DNA of 64,000 nucleotides from WLND01 sp040398845. Its GTDB lineage: Bacteria > Actinomycetota > Actinomycetes > S36-B12. Of this stretch, positions 16,690 through 25,743 are shown in pieces. The notes under the pieces are model-generated. The model was given only the letters and a program-made list of their open reading frames with translations, was not told the origin of the DNA and ran no database searches. A program made the translations under genes and the position numbers. The DNA is taken from contig JBBATH010000005.1 in the NCBI GenBank assembly GCA_040398845.1, forward strand, positions 124,001-188,000. The letters run 5' to 3'. Each line of letters starts with the position of its first letter. Within the stretch, counting starts at the first letter, position 1.

Positions 16690-18348
16690 CTACATACGTT
16701 CGGGTGCGCCTACCCCGAGCAAGCCCAGCCCATTCGCGATCACTTGGCGGGTCGCAGCACATAGCCACAACCGCGCAAGATGCTCTCCACTCAGCTCCTC
16801 GTCACCCCGCGGGAGCACGCGGCAGGCGTCGTAGAAGCGGTGATAGGTGGAGGCCAGCGCCTCGAGATAGCGGGCGATCCGGTGCGGCTCGCGCAGCTCC
16901 GCAGCACTAGCGACCACTCGCGGGAACTCTGCGAGTGCACCGAGCAGCTCGTTCTCCCGCTCGTGCACAAGCAGGCTCGGGTCGAAGCCCCCTGCGCGCC
17001 AGTCGATGCCGAGGTCAGCCGCGTTTCGCAGGACTGACGAAACGCGCGCGTGCGCGTACTGAACAGTGAACACCGGATTGTCGTTGGTGCGCAGCTTGAT
17101 GACCTCGAGGTCAACTGTTAGCGGGGAGTCAACCGGGTACCTGATGAGTGAGTAGCGGGCAGCATCGACCCCGACCTCATCGACAAGCTCCTCGAGCGTG
17201 ACGATGGTGCCGGCCCGCTTTGAGAGCTTGACCTCCTCACCCGCTCTCGTGATCTTCACGAGCTGGCCGATGAGCACCTCGACGTTGTCGTCCATGTCAT
17301 CGCCAGCGCACGCCGCGACAGCCCGCAGACGGTTCACATAACCGTGATGATCGGACCCGAGCAGGTAGACGCACAGGTCGAATCCGCGCTCGCGCTTATC
17401 GACGTAGTAAGCGGTGTCGGAGGCGAAGTAGGTGTACTCACCATCCGCCTTGATGAGGACCCGGTCCTTATCGTCGCCGAAGTCGGTGGTGCGCAACCAC
17501 ACTGCGCCGTCGCGCTCAAAAACGTGGCCGTGCTCGCGGAGCTTCTCGAACCCATGCTCGACCGCATTCGAGTCGTGAAGCGAACGCTCGGAGTACCAGA
17601 CGTCGAAGACCGTTCGAAAGGAAGCGAGCACAGCCTGCTGCTGCGCGAGCTGCCTGGCGTAGGCGGCCTCCCGGAATGCCGGCATCTGCTCATGGGGGGG
17701 CAGGGTAAGCAAGTCCGGTTGCTCCGCAATGACTTCTGCCGCGAGTTCGAGAATGTAGCCCCCTTGATAACCATCCTCTGGGACGTGTTGGCCGTGCGCT
17801 GCCGCCATGACCGACGCACCGAATTTATCCATCTGGACGCCGCGGTCATTGATGTAGAACTCCTTGGCGACCGTCGCGCCGGCGGCCGTGAGAACGCGGG
17901 CCAGAGCGTCGCCAACGGCGGCCCAACGGGTGTGACCGAGGTGGAGCGGCCCGGTCGGGTTTGCCGAGATGAATTCAACATTCACGACCCGACCTGCGAG
18001 GGCATCGCCATAGCCGAACAGCTCACCGGCCTCAATGATTCTGCGAGCAACCTCGCCCTGGGCCGCGGTATCAAGGGTGATGTTGATGAAGCCCGGGCCC
18101 GCGACGTCAGCTGACGCGATGCCGTCAATATCGACGAGCGCCGCCGCCAGTTGCTCGGCGATGACCCGGGGTGCAAGACCCGCCTGCTTCGCGAGGGTCA
18201 GGGCCACGTTCGTGGCATAGTCGCCGTGCTCACGCGACTTCGGTCGCTCGATGTGGACTTCGGTTGGCACGTCGATCGAAAGACGTCCAGCCGCGACAAG
18301 ACCAGCGAGGGCTTCACGGACACAGGCTGAGATCGCTTCAGGAGTCAC
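16690..18348 (-). CDS. argS: Arginyl-tRNA synthetase
   Basis: Class I synthetase charging tRNA-Arg. The HIGH-type motif appears as ANPTGPLHLGHTR (about 124-136), the catalytic-domain FYINDRGVQ follows, and the C-terminal DALR anticodon-binding domain ends in GLLGVGAPERM. The family N-terminus aligns with TPEAISACVREAL, so I place the start at GTG 18348 (552 residues); a GTG at 18405 would add 19 atypical residues. A strong hairpin lies 69 bases upstream of the start. In M. tuberculosis argS also precedes lysA and hom. Confidence 0.95.
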   Translation of the reverse strand: MTPEAISACVREALAGLVAAGRLSIDVPTEVHIERPKSREHGDYATNVALTLAKQAGLAPRVIAEQLAAALVDIDGIASADVAGPGFINITLDTAAQGEVARRIIEAGELFGYGDALAGRVVNVEFISANPTGPLHLGHTRWAAVGDALARVLTAAGATVAKEFYINDRGVQMDKFGASVMAAAHGQHVPEDGYQGGYILELAAEVIAEQPDLLTLPPHEQMPAFREAAYARQLAQQQAVLASFRTVFDVWYSERSLHDSNAVEHGFEKLREHGHVFERDGAVWLRTTDFGDDKDRVLIKADGEYTYFASDTAYYVDKRERGFDLCVYLLGSDHHGYVNRLRAVAACAGDDMDDNVEVLIGQLVKITRAGEEVKLSKRAGTIVTLEELVDEVGVDAARYSLIRYPVDSPLTVDLEVIKLRTNDNPVFTVQYAHARVSSVLRNAADLGIDWRAGGFDPSLLVHERENELLGALAEFPRVVASAAELREPHRIARYLEALASTYHRFYDACRVLPRGDEELSGEHLARLWLCAATRQVIANGLGLLGVGAPERM

Positions 18349-18416
18349 CGCGCGAGCGTATCCGCACGGCGGGCCGTCGCCGATCAATGGACGGTTCCTG
18401 ACCACCAGCCAAGCGA

Positions 18417-18447
18417 GGTGGAGGGCTCAACCAATGAGCCCTCCACC
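18417..18447. terminator. Perfect 13-bp hairpin between yihY-like gene and argS
   Basis: GGTGGAGGGCTCA (18417-18429) and its exact complement (18435-18447) enclose a 5-base loop. It lies about 100 bases after the yihY-like stop and just upstream of argS on the same strand. There is no T-tract on either side. Its position suits a terminator for the yihY-like transcript. Confidence 0.65.
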
Positions 18448-18544
18448 ACTGTCGCCAGCGTTCATCCCCCGACGAGGCGGCGACACATGCGTTATGGGCC
18501 GCAATGTCCGCGTTCAACCTTCATTCATGGGATTGAGGCGTAGA

Positions 18545-19390
18545 TCACACTCGAGCGCGTTCCTGTCGCTCGGCCTCGATCTCCGCGCCGATGAGCAACC
18601 CGACGAAGCACAGATACAGCCAAAGGAGCACAACGAGCGCAGATCCGAAGACGAGGATCGCGGCGCCGAGCGTCCCTGAGAGGCTGGCATACACGCCGAC
18701 CCCTGCGCTCGAGCCCATGACCCACACGGCGGCGACCAATGGACCTATAGACCGGATCGGCACCGGGCCAATGTCATTGGGACCCCTTCGGATGAGCCAC
18801 CAGGCTCCCAGCCAGACGACCACCGAGACGATGACCCAGTCGACCCACCCAATCCCGGTGAAGAGTCGCGCGTTTGTGATGCCAAGTGCTGCGAGGATCT
18901 TTGGGACGATCGTGAGGACGACGATGACGCCTACCGCGCCAATGATGCCGACGAGCGTGATCACCGACGACAGCAGCCGCTCCAATATCCCCTGGTAGCG
19001 CTCGGGAACTCCGAAGGCCGCATTGAGTGCTATCCGGAATCCGTAAACCATCCTCGACGCCGCATACACGGCGATGACGAGGCTCACAATCGAGGTAATC
19101 GTCACTGTGCTCCCGGATGATCGCTCAACAAGGTTCACGATCGAATCGATGAACGGTCCTGCCACCTGCGTCACATTCGGAGCTGAACCTATCGCCGTCG
19201 TGAGTGTCGCCCGGAGCTCCTCCGGGGTTACGAAAAGGCCAGCGATGCCGCCGACCACGACCGCGGCCGGCGCGATCGACAGCGCCACGAAGAAGGCGAG
19301 GCCGCCCGCAGAGAGGGAGCCACGATGCATTGCGAACCGCCGGGAGATCACCAGGCAGTACGCCACCAACCTGCCTATCCGTTCACGCAT
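18545..19390 (-). CDS. YihY/BrkB family membrane protein
   Basis: A 281-residue protein with six or so membrane segments. The N-terminal block HRGSLSAGGLAFFVALSIAPA and the central SRMVYGFRIALNAAFGVPE are hallmarks of the YihY/BrkB (formerly 'ribonuclease BN') family, whose role is not settled but may be transport. I prefer the ATG at 19390 because GCGAGGA lies about 8 bases upstream; a GTG two codons earlier is the alternative. Divergent from the tRNA-Arg gene. Confidence 0.9.
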   Translation of the reverse strand: MRERIGRLVAYCLVISRRFAMHRGSLSAGGLAFFVALSIAPAAVVVGGIAGLFVTPEELRATLTTAIGSAPNVTQVAGPFIDSIVNLVERSSGSTVTITSIVSLVIAVYAASRMVYGFRIALNAAFGVPERYQGILERLLSSVITLVGIIGAVGVIVVLTIVPKILAALGITNARLFTGIGWVDWVIVSVVVWLGAWWLIRRGPNDIGPVPIRSIGPLVAAVWVMGSSAGVGVYASLSGTLGAAILVFGSALVVLLWLYLCFVGLLIGAEIEAERQERARV

Positions 19391-19452
19391 TCGCACATCC
19401 TCGCACTCGGCCGGCGCAGGCCTTCAGCACACGCTGATAGCCTTTGCTCTTC

Positions 19453-19525
19453 GCCCTCGTAGCTCAGTGGATAGAGCGCCGGTTTCCGGTACCGTAGGTC
19501 GCAGGTTCAAATCCTGCCGGGGGCA
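19453..19525 (+). tRNA. tRNA-Arg (anticodon CCG)
   Basis: Folds as a full cloverleaf: acceptor GCCCTCG pairs with CGGGGGC, D-stem GCTC/GAGC, an anticodon loop TTCCGGT placing CCG at 34-36, and T-arm GCAGG-TTCAAAT-CCTGC, discriminator A. The anticodon stem has a C-T mismatch at 27-43. CCA is not encoded. It reads CGG arginine codons, frequent in this high-GC genome, and lies close to argS on the other strand. Confidence 0.95.
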
Positions 19526-19600
19526 CCCATTCCAGGCTTAAGCCCTCGTTTGACTCTCCCCGCGAAATCCAAACTCATGGCAAGGGCAGACCATCCGCGT

Positions 19601-19639
19601 TAATGTAACATTACTCGCGCAGCTACTTATGTTACATTA
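19601..19639 (+). promoter_or_regulatory. Inverted-repeat operator and probable promoter of the AlbA_2 regulator
   Basis: TAATGTAACAT (19601-19611) and ATGTTACATTA (19629-19639) form a perfect 11-base inverted repeat with a 17-base spacer; each arm holds its own TGTWACA core. The right arm plus TTACATTAT lies only 6-15 bases before the ATG, so it probably overlaps the -10 box of a nearly leaderless transcript. This looks like a self-regulated operator. Confidence 0.7.
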
Positions 19640-19645
19640 TCACCC

Positions 19646-21409
19646 ATGAGCGCACATCGGAGGAGAAATTTAGCCCTCGCCGCCCTGACCGCAGTCACGT
19701 CAGGAACTCGTGCCTGTGACGCCGAGACTGAGCAAGTCGACTTCAAGGTGGAGCTCGGTACACGCGACCGCGGAGGAGCCCACCAGATCATCTCTGCCAC
19801 GCACGAGCCCGCCGCTCAAGCCCTCGCCGAAGAAGTCGGATGCCTGGCCAACAGCCTGTCCGGCGGCGTGCTCATAATCGGAGTTGAAGACCGCGTTGGT
19901 GGACCGGCTGCCCTCGTCGGTGCGCAAAGTGACTCAGCATGGCTCAAGGCACGGATTCACGCACTAACGTCACCGCACTACACGGTGGATATCGAGGAAT
20001 TCCTCGAGCTAGGCGCCCGACTCCTCCTCATCGACGTGCCGCCCGCGCTGGAAGAGATTCGAGCCGGTGGAAAGCTGAGGGCCAGAATCGGTTCATCGTG
20101 CGAGGAACTGTCCGGTGACCGCGCGAGGGAGTTTCTCGAGCGTCGGCGCGGTTACGACTGGAGTGCCGAGCCATCCGGTGTCCGGCTCTCACAGGCAACA
20201 CGTGCGGGCTTGGCGTCTGCCCGAGCGAAGTATCAGGCTGCAAAAGGCGTGGCACCGGCGAGCGACCGTGAACTCGTTCGCCGGCTCGGGGTGCTTGTCG
20301 GGGGCGGATCTGAGGCTGATCCCGAACTCACTCGAACTGGGGCGCTCCTTCTCGCTCCATTAGACCCCGGGATCGAGCAGCTCGTCGTGCTCGACGTTCC
20401 ATCGGAGGGCAGGCCGTCTCGCCACTCGGTGCGCGGTCCGGCACCGCTTCTTGAGCTGTTCGATGAGGCGTGGGCACAGCTGACCGGACGATCCTTCCCC
20501 GAAACCGTCACGGTTGTCGGTGCGGGCCGCCGGCTCATGAGAGCCATACCCGACTACGCCCTGCGCGAGGCACTTATCAACGCCATCATGCACCGCGACT
20601 ACCGACTGTCGCGCTCGGCCATAACCGTCCACGCGATCAACGGCATGACCCTCAAGGTGAGCTCACCCGGCGGGTTTGTCTCCGGGCTGAGTGCCGACCG
20701 ACTCATCACAGCTCCATCCACACCCCGGAACCCGGCGTTGGCTGCAGCCATGCGTGTGCTCGGTCTTGCGGAGCGCGAGGGTGTCGGAATTGACATCATG
20801 TACGAGCAAATGATCCGTGCCGGGCATCCTGCTCCAATCATCACCGAGCGCGATGGCGAGGTGGTCGTGACGTTACGCGGCGGTCGACCCGACGCCGAAC
20901 TTCTCGTATTCTTCGACGAGCTCGCTGCCCGAGATCAATCCCTAGACGGCGTGCGCACCGCGATGGCTATCACGGCGCTCTTCGCCGCCACCCCCCTACG
21001 CGCAGAGGGACTTGCCTCGATCGCTCAATGCACTACAGCCGAGGCGAACCAGACCCTTGCTGCCCTCGAATCGGCAGGAGAGCTTCGCCGACTCGTCCGA
21101 TCGGGTCGTGCCTACGCACTCACTGAAGCAGCTCGCGAGCGATTTCACTCACGCCTTCGATACACACCACGACGAGCACTCGATCAGCATGCTGATCTTG
21201 TCCGCGCTTATCTCGATTCGCAGCCGCAAATCGGCCGAGAGGACGCATCGGCTCTTCTGGGGGTTGCCGAGAATTCAGCATCACGAATCCTCGCCCAATT
21301 GACCCGACACGGGTTGATCGAACCCGTCTCCAATCCGCGGGGCGCCGGCGTGCGCTATCGGCTCGTCTCACCTTCAACTTCATCGCCGTCTCCGAATAGT
21401 GTTGACTAA
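19646..21409 (+). CDS. AlbA_2 (Schlafen-like) domain transcriptional regulator
   Basis: A 587-residue protein of the group often annotated as 'ATP-binding/RecG-like regulator'. An AlbA_2 nucleic-acid-binding domain covers about 25-165 (EQVDFKVELG, LANSLSGGVLIIGVED, DVPP), an HATPase_c_4-type domain about 280-400 (ALREALINAIMHRDY, then VSSPGGFVSG), and two winged-helix units fill the C-terminus (about 430-575). Such proteins act as DNA-binding regulators; ligand unknown. A perfect inverted repeat just upstream suggests autoregulation. It stands alone between tRNA-Arg and the queuosine-precursor transporter gene. Confidence 0.8.
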   Translation: MSAHRRRNLALAALTAVTSGTRACDAETEQVDFKVELGTRDRGGAHQIISATHEPAAQALAEEVGCLANSLSGGVLIIGVEDRVGGPAALVGAQSDSAWLKARIHALTSPHYTVDIEEFLELGARLLLIDVPPALEEIRAGGKLRARIGSSCEELSGDRAREFLERRRGYDWSAEPSGVRLSQATRAGLASARAKYQAAKGVAPASDRELVRRLGVLVGGGSEADPELTRTGALLLAPLDPGIEQLVVLDVPSEGRPSRHSVRGPAPLLELFDEAWAQLTGRSFPETVTVVGAGRRLMRAIPDYALREALINAIMHRDYRLSRSAITVHAINGMTLKVSSPGGFVSGLSADRLITAPSTPRNPALAAAMRVLGLAEREGVGIDIMYEQMIRAGHPAPIITERDGEVVVTLRGGRPDAELLVFFDELAARDQSLDGVRTAMAITALFAATPLRAEGLASIAQCTTAEANQTLAALESAGELRRLVRSGRAYALTEAARERFHSRLRYTPRRALDQHADLVRAYLDSQPQIGREDASALLGVAENSASRILAQLTRHGLIEPVSNPRGAGVRYRLVSPSTSSPSPNSVD

Positions 21410-21416
21410 TCGCCTG

Positions 21417-22097
21417 ATGACGACAACGACCCTCACCCGTCCGCACTACGCGGCAACCGGATCAAGCCTGTACGCGATCATCCTTGCAATCTTCTGCAGC
21501 GTCCTGATCATCTCGAACATCGGTGCGACAAAGCTCATCGTATTCGGCCCGCTCATCACCGACGGCGGCGTCTTCCTTTTCCCGCTCACGTACCTCATCG
21601 GCGACATCCTCAGCGAGGTCTACGGCTGGAAGGCAGCAAGGCGAGCAATCATCCTGGGCTTCGCAATGGCCATCCTCGCGGCGGTCACCTTCTACCTCGT
21701 CCAACTCTCACCCCCGGCCGATGGTTACGAGAACCAGGCCGCATTCGAGGCAGTCCTCGGCTTCGTCCCCCGCATCGTCCTCGCGAGCATCTGTGGGTTC
21801 CTCGTCGGGCAACTCCTCAACGCCTACGTCCTGGTGAGGATCAAGGAGCGCACGAAGGAGAAGTACCTGTGGGCACGGCTCGTCGGTTCGACCGTCGTGG
21901 GCGAGTTCGCCGACACCCTCGTGTTCTGCACCATTGCGTTCTACGGGGTCATCACGGGCGCCGAGTTCGTGAACTACGTCATCGTCGGGTATGTGTACAA
22001 GACCCTCCTCGAGATCGTCCTGCTCCCGATCACCTACCCGGTCATCCGGGCGGTTAAGCGGCGCGAGCCAACCTACGAACTCCAGACCGCTATTTGA
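21417..22097 (+). CDS. Queuosine precursor transporter (YhhQ/VUT family)
   Basis: About 226 residues with six membrane helices. Family motifs are ATKLIVFGPLITDGGVFLFP near the N-terminus, TYLIGDILSEVYGWKAAR, and LVGSTVVGEFADTLVF. YhhQ-type proteins import preQ0/preQ1. It lies tail to tail with tgt and the two genes overlap by 8 bases, so uptake and insertion of the base are paired here. The start ATG lies 8 bases after the regulator stop with no clear ribosome site; a GTG at 21399 is possible. Confidence 0.92.
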   Translation: MTTTTLTRPHYAATGSSLYAIILAIFCSVLIISNIGATKLIVFGPLITDGGVFLFPLTYLIGDILSEVYGWKAARRAIILGFAMAILAAVTFYLVQLSPPADGYENQAAFEAVLGFVPRIVLASICGFLVGQLLNAYVLVRIKERTKEKYLWARLVGSTVVGEFADTLVFCTIAFYGVITGAEFVNYVIVGYVYKTLLEIVLLPITYPVIRAVKRREPTYELQTAI

Positions 22098-23304
22098 GGT
22101 AGCTGCCTAGGAAATCGGCTTTGTATTCGGCGAAACTTCCCTCGATGATGCTCTCGCGCATCACGTCGATCATGCGGACAATGAAACGCTCATTGTGGAT
22201 CGTGGCCAGGGTCGACGCGAGCATCTCTTTCGCCTTGAACAGGTGGTGGACGTAGGCGCGGGTGTGGTGCAAGCAGGTGTAGCAATCGCACGCCTCATCG
22301 ATCGGACGGAAGTCGCGCTTGTAGCCCGCATTCGTGATGTGGAACCGGCCCAGCGGGTGGTAGACGGTGCCATTGCGGGCGATGCGCGACGGCGCAACAC
22401 AATCAAAGGTGTCGGCGCCGTTCTCGACGCCCGTGAAGACGTCCTCCGGCTCGCCAATCCCTAGGAGATGACGCGGCTTGTCCTCTGGGAGTTCTTCGTT
22501 GACCCAGCGGACGATCGTTCCGAGTTCGGTCTTCTCGAGCGCTCCTCCGATGCCGAACCCGTCGAAATTGAGTGTCGCGAGATCCCGGGCCGCCTTGCGG
22601 CGCAGGTCCTCGTACTGCGCGCCCTGGACCACCCCGAAGAGCGCCTGATACGGCCGGTGGCTGCGCTCGCGGGTCAGCCGTTCGTGCTCAACCACGCACC
22701 GCTTCGCCCACGCAAAGGTTCGGTCGAGCGATCGCTCTTGGTACTCCCGGGTGTTCATGAGGGTCGTGCACTCATCGAACGCGAACATGATGTCGGCGCC
22801 GATCTGGTGCTGCACCTGCATCGACACCTCGGGGGTGAACCGGTGGAATGACCCGTCGAGATGCGACTTGAACGTCACCCCGTCATCGTCGACATGCGCG
22901 AGCCGGTCCTTGCCATTGGCGATGACGTCGTCCGTTCGGACCGTCTTCGCGTCCATTGCAAGAACCTTCTTGAACCCCACCCCGAGCGAGAGAACCTGGA
23001 AACCGCCGCTGTCAGTGATCGTCGGCCCGTGCCAGCCCATGAACGCCGAGACTCCGCCGGCCTCATCGACGACATCGGTCCCGGGCTGCAGGTACAGGTG
23101 GTAGGCGTTCGCGAGGATCACCTGGGCACCGAGTTCGCGCATCGTCTCGGGCAGCACCGCCTTCACCGTGGCCTTCGTGCCGACCGGCGTGAATGAGGGG
23201 GTGCGGATCTGGCCATGCGGCGTCGTGATGACTCCGGCACGCCCCAGCAAGGGTCCGTTTGGCCCATCTGGGAGACGGCCAGCAATCTCGAAGAAGTCGC
23301 TCAC
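22090..23304 (-). CDS. tgt: tRNA-guanine transglycosylase
   Basis: Exchanges guanine-34 of GUN-anticodon tRNAs for preQ1. Visible motifs: the catalytic-region ITDSGGFQVLSLG, the second Asp in DTFDCVAPSR, GVVQGA, the LLGIGEPEDV loop, and the zinc-binding C-terminal CDCYTCLHHTRAYVHHL. Length 404 is typical of bacterial Tgt. The GTG start overlaps the TGA of the thioredoxin-like lipoprotein by 4 bases. No preQ1 biosynthesis genes are in this window; with the neighbouring transporter, salvage is likely. Confidence 0.97.
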   Translation of the reverse strand: MSDFFEIAGRLPDGPNGPLLGRAGVITTPHGQIRTPSFTPVGTKATVKAVLPETMRELGAQVILANAYHLYLQPGTDVVDEAGGVSAFMGWHGPTITDSGGFQVLSLGVGFKKVLAMDAKTVRTDDVIANGKDRLAHVDDDGVTFKSHLDGSFHRFTPEVSMQVQHQIGADIMFAFDECTTLMNTREYQERSLDRTFAWAKRCVVEHERLTRERSHRPYQALFGVVQGAQYEDLRRKAARDLATLNFDGFGIGGALEKTELGTIVRWVNEELPEDKPRHLLGIGEPEDVFTGVENGADTFDCVAPSRIARNGTVYHPLGRFHITNAGYKRDFRPIDEACDCYTCLHHTRAYVHHLFKAKEMLASTLATIHNERFIVRMIDVMRESIIEGSFAEYKADFLGSYLK

Positions 23305-23846
23305 GATTCGCGTGCTACCTCAGCGGTAATCTCAACGACCTCGCCGCCGCGAACCGGGCCGATGATGCGAGCCGCGATTCGGCCTTCCCGGTCGATGATG
23401 ACGGTGCTTGGCAGCGCTTTTGCCGGAACTCCGGGGATCGTCGCAAGCATGGCGCCGTCAGCGTCGACGATGCTCGAGTACGGCATCCCGGTCGATTCGA
23501 CGAACCCGCTCGCAGCTGCGGCCTCGTCGCTCACGTTGAGCCCGAGGAACAGGACGTCGTCGGGGTCTGCTCCCTCGTATGCGGCGACGAGGAGCGGGAT
23601 CTCCTCGCGGCAAGGCTCGCACCACGACGCCCAATTGTTGAGGACGACAACCCGTCCAGCTCCGTCAGCGATCGAACCGGTGCCGCCCGCGAGGAGCGGA
23701 CCGGAGATGACCGGCATCAACTCGCGGTCGGCGGGCGCGATCCGTGTGATGCCGACGGCTCCCGCCCCAGGGGTGCGACCGCAGGCCGCCAGGGCGAAGA
23801 CAGCCATGACGCACAGCACCGCACCGAGTCGCTTCACGAAGGACAT
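23301..23846 (-). CDS. TlpA/thioredoxin-like lipoprotein
   Basis: A 181-residue membrane-anchored thiol-disulfide protein. A lipoprotein signal runs to the lipobox LAAC (about residue 20), and the thioredoxin fold contains WASWCEPCREE, a WCxxC redox site. The later cis-proline region reads ALPSTVIID. Such proteins reduce or oxidise cysteines outside the membrane, for example in cytochrome c maturation. The ATG at 23846 gives a proper signal peptide. Co-transcribed with tgt by a 4-base overlap. Confidence 0.88.
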   Translation of the reverse strand: MSFVKRLGAVLCVMAVFALAACGRTPGAGAVGITRIAPADRELMPVISGPLLAGGTGSIADGAGRVVVLNNWASWCEPCREEIPLLVAAYEGADPDDVLFLGLNVSDEAAAASGFVESTGMPYSSIVDADGAMLATIPGVPAKALPSTVIIDREGRIAARIIGPVRGGEVVEITAEVARES

Positions 23847-23875
23847 CCTGCACCGCCGGAGACTAGCCTCGATGC

Positions 23876-24373
23876 ATGGCTTCCCCGCATGCGGCATTCA
23901 CCTCGTCTGATACCTGGAACTCGGTCTCGCCACGGCTCATCAGCGCCCGGCGCATCACCCTCGGCCTCACCTTCATCCTCGTGGCCGCCGGCGTTGCCGT
24001 CCTTCTCATCCTTCCTGAGGTCCCGCGGGCCGTGGGCTGGTCGGTGGCCGGCGTTGCCGTCATTGCCTTCGCATGGCTGTGGTGGCTCATTGGGCGCAGG
24101 GTCCGCTCCTACGGTTACGCCGAACGCGACGACGACCTGCTCGTGAGGAGTGGGATCCTCGTTCGACGCCTCGTCATCGTGCCCTACGGACGCATGCAGC
24201 TCGTCGACGTCACCGCGGGGCCAATCGACCGGATGCTCGGGGTGACGACGGTGCAGCTCCACACTGCCGCCGCCACCACCGATGCGACCATCCCCGGCCT
24301 TGAGCCGATGATCGCCGCCGCGCTCCGCGACCGGCTCGCTAGGCGGGGCGAGATGCGCGGGGCAGGGCTCTAG
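23876..24373 (+). CDS. PH domain-containing membrane protein (YdbS-like)
   Basis: A 165-residue protein with two adjacent membrane helices (about 28-48 and 52-72) followed by a bacterial PH (bPH_2) domain: DDDLLVRSGILVRRLVIVPY, RMQLVDVTAGPIDRMLG, TVQLHTA. It is followed 2 bases later by a larger protein with repeated domains of the same type, as in YdbS-YdbT pairs. Biochemical role unknown. Confidence 0.85.
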   Translation: MASPHAAFTSSDTWNSVSPRLISARRITLGLTFILVAAGVAVLLILPEVPRAVGWSVAGVAVIAFAWLWWLIGRRVRSYGYAERDDDLLVRSGILVRRLVIVPYGRMQLVDVTAGPIDRMLGVTTVQLHTAAATTDATIPGLEPMIAAALRDRLARRGEMRGAGL

Positions 24374-24375
24374 GC

Positions 24376-25743
24376 ATGGCTCTGGGCATACGGGTGCCAG
24401 GACCCGGCCGCATCGACCAGCATGGCCACACCCGGGTCCACCCCGTGACCCCCCTTATCCACGCAGTGTCGACGATTCCCGTCATCATCGTCACCCTCAT
24501 CGCGCTGTCCGGGCCCCTAGTCAGCGCCTTCGGAGACTGGCCGCTGGTCGGCATCATTGCTGCAACGCTTGTCGGATGCTCGGCCGTCGCGGCCCTCTCC
24601 TGGCGTCACCGCTCCTACTGGTTCGACGAGGACGGCGACTTCCGCATGGACTCCGGCATTCTTCGCCGCCAGCAACGCAGGCTCCAGCTCTCACGGCTTC
24701 AGTCGATCGATGTCGTCCAGCCCCTCGCCGCGCGCCTCTTCTCGATGGCCGCAGTCACCCTCGAGGTCGCAGGCGGATCCGACTCGCGCGTCCAACTTCG
24801 ATACTTGCCGCTGGTGGAGGCTCGCGAGCTTCGCATCGCGGTGCTCGCACGAGCCGGTGGACTCGACCACGCCGCAGGCGAGGCGCCCGAGGACGTCATC
24901 GCCTTCGTCCCACCCGGCCAGCTCGCCCTGTCACTGCTCCTACGCACGAGCACTGCTGGCCTCGTCGTCCTTACCGCACTCACCTTGTTCGGCACGGTTT
25001 TCACCGAGGGCTGGGGCGGGATTCCGCTCGCCATCGTCACAGGCGGCGTCCCCGCGTTCCTCATCGCCACCGAGTTCATGAAGTACTTCAACTTCACGGT
25101 CGCCGAGTCGCCCGACGGCCTGCGGCTCCGATTCGGCCTCGTGCAGACCCAGACGCGCACCGTGCCGGCGGGGCGGGTGCAGGCTGTCAGCCTCGTCGAG
25201 CCGCTCCTGTGGCGCCGTCAGGGCTGGGTCCGCGTTCAGCTCAACGTCGCGGGCGTCGATACCGGCAACGACAAGGGTGAGGAGACCATCCTCACCCCCG
25301 TCTCCGACCGCGTGACCGCAGCGCGCCTCATCGAGCGGGTGCTGCCTGGGGTCGACCTCGATGACCTCATCTGGTGCATGGCGCCGCCTCGCGCCCGGTG
25401 GCGCTCACCAGTGCAGTGGGGGCAGCTCGCGGTGGCGTGGACCGATGTCGTCTTCGCTGCGAGGGCCGGACGCATCACCCGCCACCGTGCTTACATCCTG
25501 CATGCGCGTACCCAGTCGGTCCGGCTGACCAACGGGCCGTGGGAACGGGCTCTGGGCCTTGCATCGGTGCATGTCGACTCGACCAAGGGACCGGTGCGGA
25601 TCAGCGGCCTTCGCCTCGACTCCGAGTTCGCAGCCCAGGTGGCTCAGGAGCAGGCGGACCGCGCCCGCACCGCGAGGGCGAGGGACACCGGCGTCGGGCC
25701 CGCGGGTCCGCAGGTGCCAGACTCTCCCCATGGCAACGACTGA
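24376..25743 (+). CDS. PH domain-containing membrane protein (YdbT-like)
   Basis: A 455-residue protein with two copies of a membrane-hairpin plus bPH_2 unit, around 25-160 (RRQQRRLQLSRLQSIDVVQP) and 180-320 (FGLVQTQTRTVPAGRVQAVS), and a degenerate third PH segment near 380-430 (HARTQSVRLTNGP). The tail is charged and alanine/arginine rich. Partner of the preceding single-domain protein. It overlaps the next small gene by 14 bases. Confidence 0.85.
   Translation: MALGIRVPGPGRIDQHGHTRVHPVTPLIHAVSTIPVIIVTLIALSGPLVSAFGDWPLVGIIAATLVGCSAVAALSWRHRSYWFDEDGDFRMDSGILRRQQRRLQLSRLQSIDVVQPLAARLFSMAAVTLEVAGGSDSRVQLRYLPLVEARELRIAVLARAGGLDHAAGEAPEDVIAFVPPGQLALSLLLRTSTAGLVVLTALTLFGTVFTEGWGGIPLAIVTGGVPAFLIATEFMKYFNFTVAESPDGLRLRFGLVQTQTRTVPAGRVQAVSLVEPLLWRRQGWVRVQLNVAGVDTGNDKGEETILTPVSDRVTAARLIERVLPGVDLDDLIWCMAPPRARWRSPVQWGQLAVAWTDVVFAARAGRITRHRAYILHARTQSVRLTNGPWERALGLASVHVDSTKGPVRISGLRLDSEFAAQVAQEQADRARTARARDTGVGPAGPQVPDSPHGND

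Noticed and set aside
18349..18416. T-box or other riboswitch before argS
   Set aside because: No T-box sequence (TGGNACCGCG type) or recognisable aptamer; only a simple hairpin is present.
19453..21409. Genomic island inserted at tRNA-Arg
   Set aside because: No integrase and no second copy of the tRNA 3' end is visible downstream; the regulator gene looks like ordinary chromosome.
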